49,765 nt of DNA from Sulfuritalea sp. (GTDB lineage: Bacteria; Pseudomonadota; Gammaproteobacteria; Burkholderiales; Rhodocyclaceae), in contig JAOTRV010000031.1 in NCBI GenBank assembly GCA_030247575.1, positions 1-49,765 on the forward strand. The letters run 5' to 3'. The position numbers were made by a program, and so were the translations under genes. Of the stretch, positions 9,687 through 19,306 are shown one piece after another; within the stretch, counting starts at the first letter, position 1; every line of letters starts with the position of its first letter. The notes under the pieces are model-generated. The model had not been told where the DNA came from, made no database searches, and saw only the letters and a program-made list of their open reading frames with translations.

Positions 9687-10166
9687 ATGAAATCCCTGAA
9701 ACCAGTCGTCGCACTGATCGCATCTCTGTTCGTCGCTTCCGCGGCGCTCGCCCACAGCGACGAATACCTCGATACCCAGAAGTCGCCGAACGGCGGCCAG
9801 ACGCGCATGGCCAGCATCTATCACTTTGAGCTGGTGGTCGCCAAGGACAGCAAGGAGGCGAAGGACAACCCGGTCGTCGTCCATGTCACCGACCATGCCT
9901 GGGCCAAGATTTCAACCGCCGGCGCCGTTGGCACGGCGACAATTCTTGCCGGCAAGACCAAGGTCAGCGTCAAGCTGGTTCCGGCAGGCGAGAATCTCAT
10001 GCAGGGTGTCGGCAAGTACGCCTCTACGCCGGACATGAAGGTGGTGGTGTCGATCACCCTGGCCGGCAAGAGTCCAGAGCAGGCGCGCTTCACGCCGCTG
10101 GCGCCCGTTGCAGCCGCGGCAACTGCGGCACCGGCGAAGGACGGGCATATGGATCACAAGCACTGA
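9687..10166 (+). CDS. Small periplasmic His-rich protein of unknown function
   Basis: A 159-residue protein preceded by AGGAGAA at proper spacing. It has a signal peptide (about 1-22, ending A-L-A), a mature start H-S-D-E-Y-L-D, a beta-rich body and a His-rich tail (H-M-D-H-K-H). The Ala-rich linker before the tail suggests a flexible metal-binding end. I do not recognise the family. Its place directly after the RND gene makes it a candidate periplasmic metal carrier or sponge for this pump. Confidence 0.68.
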   Translation: MKSLKPVVALIASLFVASAALAHSDEYLDTQKSPNGGQTRMASIYHFELVVAKDSKEAKDNPVVVHVTDHAWAKISTAGAVGTATILAGKTKVSVKLVPAGENLMQGVGKYASTPDMKVVVSITLAGKSPEQARFTPLAPVAAAATAAPAKDGHMDHKH

Positions 10167-10209
10167 ACTGGCGCAGGCAAGCGGTTGACGCCGGAGCTTT
10201 CCCGCGCGA

Positions 10210-11511
10210 ATGACGCAATTGCGAACTTGGTTTCCGGATGCTGGCACCCCCCAGGCATTGCGCCGACAAATTGTCAGTCGGTTGGCGCTTGCGGGTATCC
10301 TCATCAGCCTGATTGCCGGGGCGATTTCCTATGCCATTGAAAATCGTCATATTGAGACGTCGGTCTTCTCGATGGTGCTCGAAAGTGCGCAGCACTTCAA
10401 TGCGCCGGAAAATCGTCGGCACCTTGCCGGGGATAACGGTCCTGACCAGTCTGGACTGAAGCGACTGCTGGATGACTCCCCGTTCCTGGCAATAAGAATC
10501 CTCGATCCATCCGGCCGATTGCAGGCGGAAGCATGGAAATCCGCACCTGCCGATCTCCGATTGCGGGTGGCGGCGCATCGTCAGCCGCTGCCGGAACCGG
10601 GGGCGAGCCATCGAGACTGGCTTCAAAGCAATGGCGAAGAATTCGTGCAGGTCGTCATCCCGCTTGCCGAGACCCCAGGAAAGCCACTTGCCTACCTTGA
10701 AGGTATTTTCCCGATCGATGCGCGCTTGCGGCAAGAGCATGATGCACGCGCGAGAAGCAGCATGTTGTTTGCGCTCTTCTCGGCGCTCGTCGCAACCGGG
10801 TTGCTCTACCCCGTCTTGATGGGATTGATGAAACGATCGTTGAAATTGTCGAGCACGCTGCTCGACTCGAATATTGAACTGATCGGAACCCTTGGCAGCG
10901 CAATCGCCAAGCGAGACTCGGATACCGACTCCCATAATTATCGGGTCACGTTGTATGCAACTCGGTTGGCCGAAATTCTGGGCAGGCCCAACGAGGAAGT
11001 GCAGGATTTGATTGTCGGCGCTTTCCTCCACGATATCGGCAAGATCGGAATACCCGACGCCATCTTGCTCAAGCCGGGACGCCTGTCCGAGGACGAGTTT
11101 TCCGTCATGAAGCAGCATGTCGCCTTGGGGCAGCAGATCATCGTCAACAATCAATGGCTTCGGAAAGCCGCGACAGTGATCGGCAGTCATCATGAGAAAT
11201 ATGACGGTACCGGCTATCCGAGCGGACTGCGGGGCGACGATATTCCTCTGGCTGCCCGGATATTTTCCGTGGTCGATGTTTTCGACGCGCTTACCTCCGA
11301 ACGGCCCTATAAAAAGGCGTTTCCCCTGGAGGAAGCGAAACGAATTGTTCGGGACGGCAGCGGCAAGCATTTCGATCCCACCATTGCCCATGCATTTCTC
11401 GAGAACGCGGACCGGTTGTTCGATGAGATTGGCGCCGCTCCGCATAGTGATCTGGTGGCGCGGCTTCGACTAGTCTTAGGTCGCCGTTTCGAGCACGCGC
11501 AATATGGGTAG
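10210..11511 (+). CDS. Membrane HD-GYP domain protein 1 (putative c-di-GMP phosphodiesterase)
   Basis: The protein has 433 residues. Membrane segments at about 22-44 and 185-205 enclose a periplasmic domain of about 140 residues, followed by a cytoplasmic HD-GYP domain. The HD pair is at H274-D275 (H-D-I-G-K-I-G-I-P) and the intact GYP at 335-337 (D-G-T-G-Y-P-S-G-L), with the second His pair in G-S-H-H-E-K-Y. HD-GYP enzymes hydrolyse cyclic di-GMP using a bi- or trinuclear metal centre. The gene follows the first RND cluster by 43 bp and probably belongs to the same transcript, so metal stress may alter c-di-GMP levels. The periplasmic domain has no recognisable family and could sense metal or an envelope signal. 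Confidence 0.87.
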   Translation: MTQLRTWFPDAGTPQALRRQIVSRLALAGILISLIAGAISYAIENRHIETSVFSMVLESAQHFNAPENRRHLAGDNGPDQSGLKRLLDDSPFLAIRILDPSGRLQAEAWKSAPADLRLRVAAHRQPLPEPGASHRDWLQSNGEEFVQVVIPLAETPGKPLAYLEGIFPIDARLRQEHDARARSSMLFALFSALVATGLLYPVLMGLMKRSLKLSSTLLDSNIELIGTLGSAIAKRDSDTDSHNYRVTLYATRLAEILGRPNEEVQDLIVGAFLHDIGKIGIPDAILLKPGRLSEDEFSVMKQHVALGQQIIVNNQWLRKAATVIGSHHEKYDGTGYPSGLRGDDIPLAARIFSVVDVFDALTSERPYKKAFPLEEAKRIVRDGSGKHFDPTIAHAFLENADRLFDEIGAAPHSDLVARLRLVLGRRFEHAQYG

Positions 11512-11532
11512 CCGACCAGAAGGCAGGGATGA

Positions 11533-11552
11533 GGATTACACAAATGTAATCC
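11533..11552. promoter_or_regulatory. Copper box (CopR-type operator) 2
   Basis: GGATTACA-CAAA-TGTAATCC is a perfect 8-bp inverted repeat with a 4-base spacer, 64 bp before the second DUF411 gene. The core is the same as in the box at 3095, and the downstream bases (TGGTGTCACCTTGCTGTCGG) align with the first site. This places the 11.6-19 kb gene set in the same probable CopR regulon. Confidence 0.85.
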
Positions 11553-11615
11553 TGGTGTCACCTTGCTGTCGGAGTCGAAGGGGGATACTGGGCCCGTGTT
11601 CAAAAGGAGCCTCAA

Positions 11616-12053
11616 ATGAAGTCCCCTGTTCGAATTGCTGCATTTCTGTCGCTGTTGGCGCCAGCCGTCTGGGCCGCGGCGCCCTTACCAACCGTCACCG
11701 TCTACAAGAGCCCGAGCTGCGGCTGCTGCGGGAAATGGGTCGAGCACATGAAGGCCAGCGGTTTCCCGATGGTCACCATCGACACCGAAAACGTCGCCGC
11801 GCACAAGGCCCGCCTCGGCGTGCCGGTGGCCATGGGTTCCTGCCATACCGCCGAAGTCGGCGGCTATCTGGTCGAAGGCCACGTGCCGGCCGCCGACGTG
11901 AAGCGCCTGCTGGCCGAGAAGCCGCGCGCCACGGGTCTGGTTTCGCCCGGCATGCCACAGAGTGCCCCCGGGATGGACATCGCGGGCAAGGTTCCCTATG
12001 AAATTCTGCTGGTCGCCAAGGATGGCACGACCACCACCTATGCACGCCACTGA
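11616..12053 (+). CDS. DUF411 periplasmic metal-binding protein, copy 2
   Basis: A 145-residue DUF411 protein with a signal peptide (about 1-21). It has the P-S-C-G-C-C-G-K-W cluster (Cys35, Cys37, Cys38), G-S-C-H (Cys76-His77), G-G-Y-L-V-E-G-H-V-P and P-G-M-P-Q-S-A-P-G-M. It is more similar to copy 1 than to copy 3. It is the first gene after copper box 2, with AAAAGGAG as ribosome binding site. The role is probably periplasmic Cu/Ag binding, inferred from context. Confidence 0.9.
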   Translation: MKSPVRIAAFLSLLAPAVWAAAPLPTVTVYKSPSCGCCGKWVEHMKASGFPMVTIDTENVAAHKARLGVPVAMGSCHTAEVGGYLVEGHVPAADVKRLLAEKPRATGLVSPGMPQSAPGMDIAGKVPYEILLVAKDGTTTTYARH

Positions 12054-12075
12054 TCGTTATGAAGACCAATCTGCA

Positions 12076-12111
12076 GATTTCAAACGTTTCAAATCGTCGT
12101 TGAACAACGAC
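12076..12111. promoter_or_regulatory. Two adjacent dyad symmetries before Met-rich gene 1
   Basis: The gap between the DUF411 gene and the Met-rich gene holds an imperfect 20-base palindrome, GATTTCAAACGTTTCAAATC (12076-12095), with one mismatched pair. It is followed directly by the perfect palindrome GTCGTTGAACAACGAC (12096-12111). These could be an operator, an RNA processing site or a weak attenuator. No U-tract follows, so a classic terminator is unlikely. Confidence 0.35.
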
Positions 12112-12137
12112 TTCAATCCAATAAAAGGAGAAACACC

Positions 12138-12647
12138 ATGAAAAAGATTGCCATGACAGCCATAGCGGCCGCGCTCGCATTCTCGGCCCCTGTTTTCGCC
12201 GATGACGCGCATCACCCGGAGAAGGCGGCGGAAGCCAAAGGCGCACCCGCCCAGATCGCGCCGCAGGTCAAGAAGATGCAGGACAACCTCAAGAAAATGC
12301 AGCCGCAGCTCGATCGCATCGCCAAGGCCAAGACCGATGCGGAACGGCAGAAGGCGATGGCCGAGCACATGCAGACCATGCAGGAGAACATGGGCATGGC
12401 GCGCGGCATGCAAGCCGGAATGATGATGGACTGCCCCATGATGGAAGGCGGCATGATGGGCAAAGGCGGCATGGGCATGATGGGAATGATGGGCAAGGGC
12501 GGCATGATGGGGCAAGGCGTGGCCGGTTCGGACGAGATGATGGCCAAGCGCATGGACATGATGGAAAAGCGCATGGACATGATGCAAATGATGATGCAAG
12601 GCCGCATGGGGATGCCCGAGGGCGCTCCTGCCAAGCCGGCCAACTGA
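12138..12647 (+). CDS. Met-rich coiled-coil periplasmic protein, copy 1
   Basis: A 169-residue protein with a strong ribosome binding site (AAAGGAG). It has a signal peptide (about 1-22), then H-H-P-E-K, a charged helical region (V-K-K-M-Q-D-N-L-K-K-M-Q-P-Q-L-D-R-I) likely to form a coiled coil, and a Met/Gly-rich C-terminal half with repeated M-M-x-G-G-M-M-G-K-G-G. It is nearly a copy of the protein at 14111 and shares its core with those at 34709 and 36124. Met-rich segments bind Cu(I) or Ag(I) in proteins such as CusA, CopC and PcoE, so a periplasmic metal-buffering role is inferred. I know no named family. Confidence 0.78.
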   Translation: MKKIAMTAIAAALAFSAPVFADDAHHPEKAAEAKGAPAQIAPQVKKMQDNLKKMQPQLDRIAKAKTDAERQKAMAEHMQTMQENMGMARGMQAGMMMDCPMMEGGMMGKGGMGMMGMMGKGGMMGQGVAGSDEMMAKRMDMMEKRMDMMQMMMQGRMGMPEGAPAKPAN

Positions 12648-12668
12648 ATCTGTTGAGGAGAAGTGCAA

Positions 12669-12878
12669 ATGAAACACCCGATCGACGAACGAAGCTACAA
12701 GGACCCGGTTTGCGGGATGGTCGTCAGCCGCCTTACGGCGATTGCGGAAGCGGAATTTCAGTCCAAGACCTACTATTTCTGCGCGCCGGAATGTCGCGAT
12801 GCCTTCCTTGCCGACCCGCAGCAATATCTTCACCTGCACCGGCAGCACGGCCTGAAGGCCAAGCTGCCGATGTCATGA
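12669..12878 (+). CDS. Small YHS-domain protein
   Basis: This 69-residue protein contains a YHS domain: D-P-V-C-G-M-V-V near the start and Y-Y-F-C-A-P-E-C-R-D-A-F in the middle, with three Cys residues placed as in metal-binding YHS modules. I prefer the ATG at 12669 because GAGGAG lies 8 bases upstream. A GTG at 12663 is too close to that site. It is probably a cytoplasmic metal carrier; the same domain forms the N-terminus of the P-type ATPase at 15137 in this operon, so the two may exchange or sense the same ion. Confidence 0.8.
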   Translation: MKHPIDERSYKDPVCGMVVSRLTAIAEAEFQSKTYYFCAPECRDAFLADPQQYLHLHRQHGLKAKLPMS

Positions 12879-12914
12879 TTTCGGAACCATTGGTCTGGCT
12901 GAAAGGAAAGCGCG

Positions 12915-13052
12915 ATGCTGGCGTGGCTAAAAAGGCAGTGGCTGGCTTTTCAAACCTGGATGCGCGCCAACCAGGACGCGCATGCCAAGGCTCACAGCAC
13001 GGGATGCTGCTCGTCCCCGCCACCGGGAGCTGGCCACAACCATGAACCATGA
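12915..13052 (+). CDS. 45-residue Cys/His-tailed small protein
   Basis: A small gene with a good ribosome binding site (AAAGGAAAG at 12902-12910). It starts M-L-A-W-L-K-R-Q-W-L and continues with F-Q-T-W-M-R-A-N-Q. It ends with S-T-G-C-C-S-S-P-P-P-G-A-G-H-N-H-E-P. The N-terminal part is an amphipathic, Trp-rich helix that could lie on the membrane. The tail has a vicinal Cys pair and two His residues that could bind metal. It overlaps the next gene by 11 bp, in keeping with coupled translation in this tightly packed operon. I do not know a family for it. Confidence 0.6.
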   Translation: MLAWLKRQWLAFQTWMRANQDAHAKAHSTGCCSSPPPGAGHNHEP

Positions 13053-13278
13053 TCGTCATGAGCATGCGCCGATGGCAGGAAGGGCGAAGATCGGCTGGAT
13101 CGTCTTTGCCGTGATCGCCGCCTTCTATCTTCTGTCCGAGCATCGCGCCCATTTTCTGGGGGCGCTGCCCTTTCTGTTGCTACTCGCCTGCCCGCTGATG
13201 CATTTGTTCATGCACGGCGGTCACGGCGGTCACGGCCACGGTGATGACAAGCCGCCGGACAAAGGAGAAGGCAAATGA
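13042..13278 (+). CDS. DUF2933-type small membrane protein
   Basis: I chose the ATG at 13042, giving 78 residues beginning M-N-H-D-R-H-E-H-A-P. A longer frame from 12982 would overlap the 45-residue gene extensively. The protein has two hydrophobic segments (about 17-30 and 37-53), separated by the S-E-H-R-A-H-F-L-G-A-L-P turn that I associate with DUF2933, and a His/Gly-rich tail (H-G-G-H-G-G-H-G-H-G). Both ends are His-rich and may bind metal. DUF2933 genes recur in copper-resistance loci but have no established function. It overlaps the following gene by ATGA. Confidence 0.78.
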   Translation: MNHDRHEHAPMAGRAKIGWIVFAVIAAFYLLSEHRAHFLGALPFLLLLACPLMHLFMHGGHGGHGHGDDKPPDKGEGK

Positions 13279-13940
13279 GCGGCAACGAATCGGCTTACGG
13301 CCTGTGGACCTTGGTGCTGCTCAACTCGGCAGTGTTCATCATTTTCGCCTTCAGCTTCTACAAACCGAAGAGTTCCCGCGACTGGCGCAGCTTCGGCATG
13401 TATGCGGCTTTCATCGTCGCGCTGTTTACCGAGATGTACGGCTTTCCGCTGACCATCTACCTACTGTCGGGCTGGCTGGCGCAGCGCTTTCCGGAGGTGA
13501 ATTTTTTGGCGTCGCATGATGCCGGACACCTACTCGAGATTATGTTCGGCTGGCGCGCCAACCCGCACTTCGGCCCCTTCCACATGTTGAGCACGGCTTT
13601 TATCTTCGGCGGCTTCTGGCTCCTGGCGTCGGCCTGGAACGTGCTCTACCAGGCCCAACGCGCGCATCGCCTGGCATCCAGCGGCCCCTACGCGCGCATC
13701 CGCCATCCCCAATACGTGGCCTTCGTGCTCATCATGTTCGGTTTCCTGTTGCAATGGCCGACCATTATTACCGTCGTCATGTTTCCGATTCTGGTGATCG
13801 TCTATGCGCGCCTCGCCAGGCGGGAGGAGGCGGAGGTAGCGGCCGAGTTCGGCGCGGAATACGCCGCTTACCGCGCCAGGACACCCGCGCTACTACCTTG
13901 GCCCATGGTGAAGAATGCGCAAACGGAGCCCAAACAATGA
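13275..13940 (+). CDS. Isoprenylcysteine-carboxyl-methyltransferase-like membrane protein
   Basis: This 221-residue integral membrane protein has about five membrane segments and the conserved G-P-Y-A-R-I-R-H-P-Q-Y (from about residue 137) near the C-terminus. A further R-R-E-E-A-E-V-x-x-E-F-G-x-E-Y-x-x-Y follows, as in ICMT/PEMT-type methyltransferases. In this superfamily the motif binds S-adenosylmethionine. Bacterial members near DUF2933 and copper genes have no known substrate; a lipid or a small Cys peptide are possibilities. Overlaps with the genes on both sides suggest that it is made together with the DUF2933 protein. Confidence 0.82.
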   Translation: MSGNESAYGLWTLVLLNSAVFIIFAFSFYKPKSSRDWRSFGMYAAFIVALFTEMYGFPLTIYLLSGWLAQRFPEVNFLASHDAGHLLEIMFGWRANPHFGPFHMLSTAFIFGGFWLLASAWNVLYQAQRAHRLASSGPYARIRHPQYVAFVLIMFGFLLQWPTIITVVMFPILVIVYARLARREEAEVAAEFGAEYAAYRARTPALLPWPMVKNAQTEPKQ

Positions 13941-14110
13941 GTCGCATCAAGCAGGCCGCGGCGCCTGAAACAGTAACTTGCGGGCTGGCCCAGCGGAAAA
14001 GCCGGATGTTCGGCAACGCACCGACCGGCAAGGCCGCTATCAAGCAGGCTGTGACGTTCCATTTGTCCCTGGCCAGGGGACAGGAAAAAACCTCACCAAG
14101 GAGAACCACC

Positions 14111-14632
14111 ATGAACAGGTTTGCCATGACAGCCATTGCGGCCGCACTCGCGTTTTCGGCACCGATTTTGGCCGAGGAAGCTCACCACCCGGAGAAGGCG
14201 GCAGACGCGAAAAGCGCCCCCGCGCAACCGGCGCCGCAGGTCAAGAAGATGCAAGACAATGTCAAGAAAATGCCGGCGCAGCTCGACCGCATCGCCAAGG
14301 CGAAGACCGACGAAGCGCGGCACAAAGCCATGGCCGAACACATGCAGACCATGCAGGAGAACATGAAAATGGCGCACGACATGAAGGCCGGGATGATGGA
14401 CTGTCCGATGATGGAGGGCGGCATGATGGGCAAAGGCGGCATGGCGGCGATGCACGGCGGCATGATGGGCAAAGGGGGCATGGGCATGATGGGCGGTGGC
14501 GCCGCGCCCGCCGACGTGCCGGACCGCATGCAGCACATGGAAAAGCGCATGGACATGATGCAGATGATGATGGAGCAGATGATGCGCCGTCCGGAGGGCG
14601 CAGCCCCCACCGCACCCATGCCGATGAAGTAA
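14111..14632 (+). CDS. Met-rich coiled-coil periplasmic protein, copy 2
   Basis: The protein has 173 residues when started at the ATG at 14111, which follows AAGGAGAACC and opens a normal signal peptide (M-N-R-F-A-M-T-A-I-A-A-A-L-A-F-S-A-P-I-L). It is strongly similar to the protein at 12138 in both DNA and protein: same H-H-P-E-K start, same V-K-K-M-Q-D-N helical core, same G-G-M-M-G-K-G-G repeats. This is a tandem-type duplication flanking the YHS-to-methyltransferase block. In the same frame an ATG at 13937 overlaps the methyltransferase stop; starting there would add 58 residues before the signal peptide, which is unlikely. A role in periplasmic Cu/Ag binding is inferred. Confidence 0.78.
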   Translation: MNRFAMTAIAAALAFSAPILAEEAHHPEKAADAKSAPAQPAPQVKKMQDNVKKMPAQLDRIAKAKTDEARHKAMAEHMQTMQENMKMAHDMKAGMMDCPMMEGGMMGKGGMAAMHGGMMGKGGMGMMGGGAAPADVPDRMQHMEKRMDMMQMMMEQMMRRPEGAAPTAPMPMK

Positions 14633-14687
14633 GGGCAGGCAGCTCTGCTATGGTCTCCCGGCTGCAGCGACTGCGTCCGCCAGCCTG

Positions 14688-15136
14688 ATGTTGCGCTCGC
14701 GGCGAAGCGGCGTGATGAACTGGCCCGAAGCCAACGTGGCCCTGTTCGCCTTCCTGCTCAACCTGCCTTGGGAGCTGTGGCAAATTCCCCTGTTCAAGAA
14801 CATGCCGTCGCTGGCGCACTGGGATGGCGTCATTCTGTGCACCCGCGCCGCACTGGGCGATGCGGCAATCGCCTTGCTGGCCTTCTGGCTGGTCGCAGCA
14901 GCGACCCGCACGCGCGGCTGGATGCGGCGGCCTTCCGCCATCACCCTGGGCGCTTACATCGCCATCGGCCTGATCGTCACGATTGCGCTGGAATACTGGG
15001 CCACGCAGATCGGCGGCCGCTGGGAATATGCCGAAGCAATGCCACGGCTGCCGCTGCTGGGCACCGGACTGGCGCCGCTGCTGCAATGGCTGCTGATTCC
15101 ACCCCTCGTCATCTGGCTGGTACGGAGACAAATCCC

Positions 15137-15140
<4 letters not shown>
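14688..15140 (+). CDS. Small multi-pass membrane protein of unknown function
   Basis: A 150-residue protein (or 141 if started at the ATG at 14715, M-N-W-P-E-A-N) with about four membrane helices and conspicuous motifs [12 protein letters not shown] and [13 protein letters not shown]. The Trp/Glu-rich segments look conserved and could form a membrane site. It overlaps the following ATPase gene by ATGA, so the two are co-translated. I do not recognise a named family. A role beside the copper ATPase is inferred from position only. Confidence 0.68.
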
Positions 15141-17437
<2,297 letters not shown>

Positions 17438-17453
17438 TCGCCAGCGTCATTTC

Positions 17454-18890
17454 ATGACGAAGGGCGCGCCGCAGCTTTCCGCGCAAGACGTGCTGCGCCC
17501 GGCGCAGCCCAAGGCCGGCCGCAAGCGGGTGCTCCGCGGCATTCACGGCGTCGTGGTGAAACGCCTTGCCATTGCATGGATTCTGCTTTCCCTGGCGGTC
17601 GGCGGCGGCGTTGCCTGGCTCGAAATGAGCAAGATCGACGAACGGGCGCTTGACCTTGCCATGTCCGCATCGGAATCGCTGCGGTCCCATGTCAATCAGG
17701 TCGGCGTCGAGCACACTGACCAGTTGCAGACGGCTCTGGCGCAACTACTGCGGAATAATTTCGTCCAGGCCGCCGTCGCGGATACCCAGGGCGGGATCGT
17801 CGCCGAGATCGCCGCACCCGGGCAAGGCGACCTGCTTGCGCAGGCAGGCTGGCCGGCGCGGCCTGCGGTATCGGGCAGCAGCGGCAGCCATCGCCTGACG
17901 TGGCTGACGGACGAGTTGCTCATGCAGATAAGCGTGCCGATCCAGGATCGGAACGGGTCCGTGCTCGGGAATTTTTCGGGTGTCTACCGCGTCGACCCGG
18001 CGACGCGCCAGCATGCGCGTACCGATCTGGAGCGCAACGTCTCGCTGACGCTGCTGGCCATTCTTGCCACCGCGCTCGCGCTTTATCCTGTCATCATCGG
18101 CTTGAATCGCGGCGTACTGCAACTTTCGGCCGGGCTGATGCGCAGCAATATCGAACTCATGGAAGTGCTCGGCAGCGCCATTGCCAAGCGGGATTCGGAT
18201 ACGGATCTGCACAACTATCGCGTCTGCCTCTACAGCATCCGGTTCGCCGAGGCGCTTGGTCTGCCGGAGACGGAAATCCGTACCATCATCGCCGGGGCGT
18301 TCCTGCACGACGTGGGCAAGATCGGCATCGGCGACGCCATCCTGCTCAAGCCGGGCAAGCTGACCGCAGAGGAGTTCTCGACCATGAAAACCCATGTAGA
18401 ACTGGGCACCGACATCGTCGCCAAGTCGACCTGGCTCGACAGCGCGCGGGAGGTGATCGAATTCCACCACGAGCGCTTCGACGGCAGCGGTTACCTGCAG
18501 GGACTGAAGGGCGAATCGATACCGCTGGCGGCGCGCATCTTCGCCATCGTGGATGTTTTCGATGCCCTCAACTCGCGCCGGCCCTACAAAGAGCCGTTCC
18601 CGCCGGAAGTGGCGATGCGCATCCTGGCCGAGGGGCGTGGCAGCCATTTCGATCCGCGTTTGTTCGACGTCTTCGAGAAGATCGCCGCCGGCTTGCTGGC
18701 GGAAATTTCCGATCTGACGGAGGGGGGACTCCGGGCACAGCTACGCGATCGAGTCACGAAATACTTCTTTGACGGCAGCGATTACTGGAATACCAGCGGC
18801 TGCCCAGCCTGGCTCGCCGAGCAATGCGGGGAGGCGGGCAGCCAGGCGCCGCCTCGGGGCGGCGACCGCGAAACACCGGTCGTTCGGTAG
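17454..18890 (+). CDS. Membrane HD-GYP domain protein 2, with altered GYP motif
   Basis: The 478-residue protein has the same layout as HD-GYP protein 1: membrane segments at about 37-55 and 194-214, a periplasmic domain between them, then an HD-GYP domain. The HD pair H285-D286 is present (H-D-V-G-K-I-G-I-G), and the His pair E-F-H-H-E-R-F is kept. The GYP triplet reads G346-Y-L348, and the Pro after G-K-I-G-I is replaced by Gly. A C-terminal extension of about 50 residues contains two Cys (S-G-C-P, E-Q-C-G). The loss of the GYP proline may reduce activity or favour another cyclic dinucleotide; this needs biochemistry. It follows the ATPase gene closely and likely shares its transcript. Confidence 0.85.
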   Translation: MTKGAPQLSAQDVLRPAQPKAGRKRVLRGIHGVVVKRLAIAWILLSLAVGGGVAWLEMSKIDERALDLAMSASESLRSHVNQVGVEHTDQLQTALAQLLRNNFVQAAVADTQGGIVAEIAAPGQGDLLAQAGWPARPAVSGSSGSHRLTWLTDELLMQISVPIQDRNGSVLGNFSGVYRVDPATRQHARTDLERNVSLTLLAILATALALYPVIIGLNRGVLQLSAGLMRSNIELMEVLGSAIAKRDSDTDLHNYRVCLYSIRFAEALGLPETEIRTIIAGAFLHDVGKIGIGDAILLKPGKLTAEEFSTMKTHVELGTDIVAKSTWLDSAREVIEFHHERFDGSGYLQGLKGESIPLAARIFAIVDVFDALNSRRPYKEPFPPEVAMRILAEGRGSHFDPRLFDVFEKIAAGLLAEISDLTEGGLRAQLRDRVTKYFFDGSDYWNTSGCPAWLAEQCGEAGSQAPPRGGDRETPVVR

Positions 18891-19037
18891 CGGCAATCGA
18901 ACCGGCGCCAGGCGTTCGCTCAGCGGCCTGGCACCGCGACGCTTCGGGCGGACGGAACTATGGCAAATCTGGAATGTCAGTTTGCTATGTGATGCGAATT
19001 CGCGCGGACGCCATTGCGCTAGCCAAGGAGGACGACG

Positions 19038-19292
19038 ATGTGGGGGCACATGGGTGATTGGAGCGGCTGGGGCTGGGGCGGCATGGGCTTTGGCATGATC
19101 GGCATGTCGCTGTTCTGGATTCTGCTCATCGTGGCGATCGTTGCGCTGGTGAAGGGCGGCTGGGGCGGGGCTGCGTTATCGGGCCGCAGGCCGGAAGAGC
19201 CGCTCGACATTCTCAAGCAGCGCTACGCGCGCGGCGAGATCGAGCGGGAAGAATTCGAACAGAAGCGGCGTGACCTGGGTGGATCAGCCTGA
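19038..19292 (+). CDS. SHOCT-domain small membrane protein, copy 1
   Basis: The 84-residue protein follows AAGGAGGACGACG, a very strong ribosome binding site. A Gly/Trp/Met-rich start (M-W-G-H-M-G-D-W-S-G-W-G-W-G-G-M) leads into one membrane helix (about 20-40). A C-terminal SHOCT motif follows: L-D-I-L-K-Q-R-Y-A-R-G-E-I-E-R-E-E-F. SHOCT is a short oligomerisation helix pair found at protein ends. The Met/His/Trp-rich N-terminus may face the periplasm and bind metal. Similar genes lie at 35406 and 36662. Confidence 0.85.
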   Translation: MWGHMGDWSGWGWGGMGFGMIGMSLFWILLIVAIVALVKGGWGGAALSGRRPEEPLDILKQRYARGEIEREEFEQKRRDLGGSA

Positions 19293-19306
19293 TATACAAT
19301 CGGCCG

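Noticed and set aside
12420-12610. Repetitive ATG/GGC-rich DNA as a tandem repeat or CRISPR
   Set aside because: The repetition is the coding sequence for Met/Gly-rich protein; no spacers or regular unit length.
13937-14110. N-terminal extension of Met-rich protein 2 from the ATG overlapping the methyltransferase stop
   Set aside because: It would place 58 residues before a normal signal peptide, and a strong ribosome binding site precedes the ATG at 14111.
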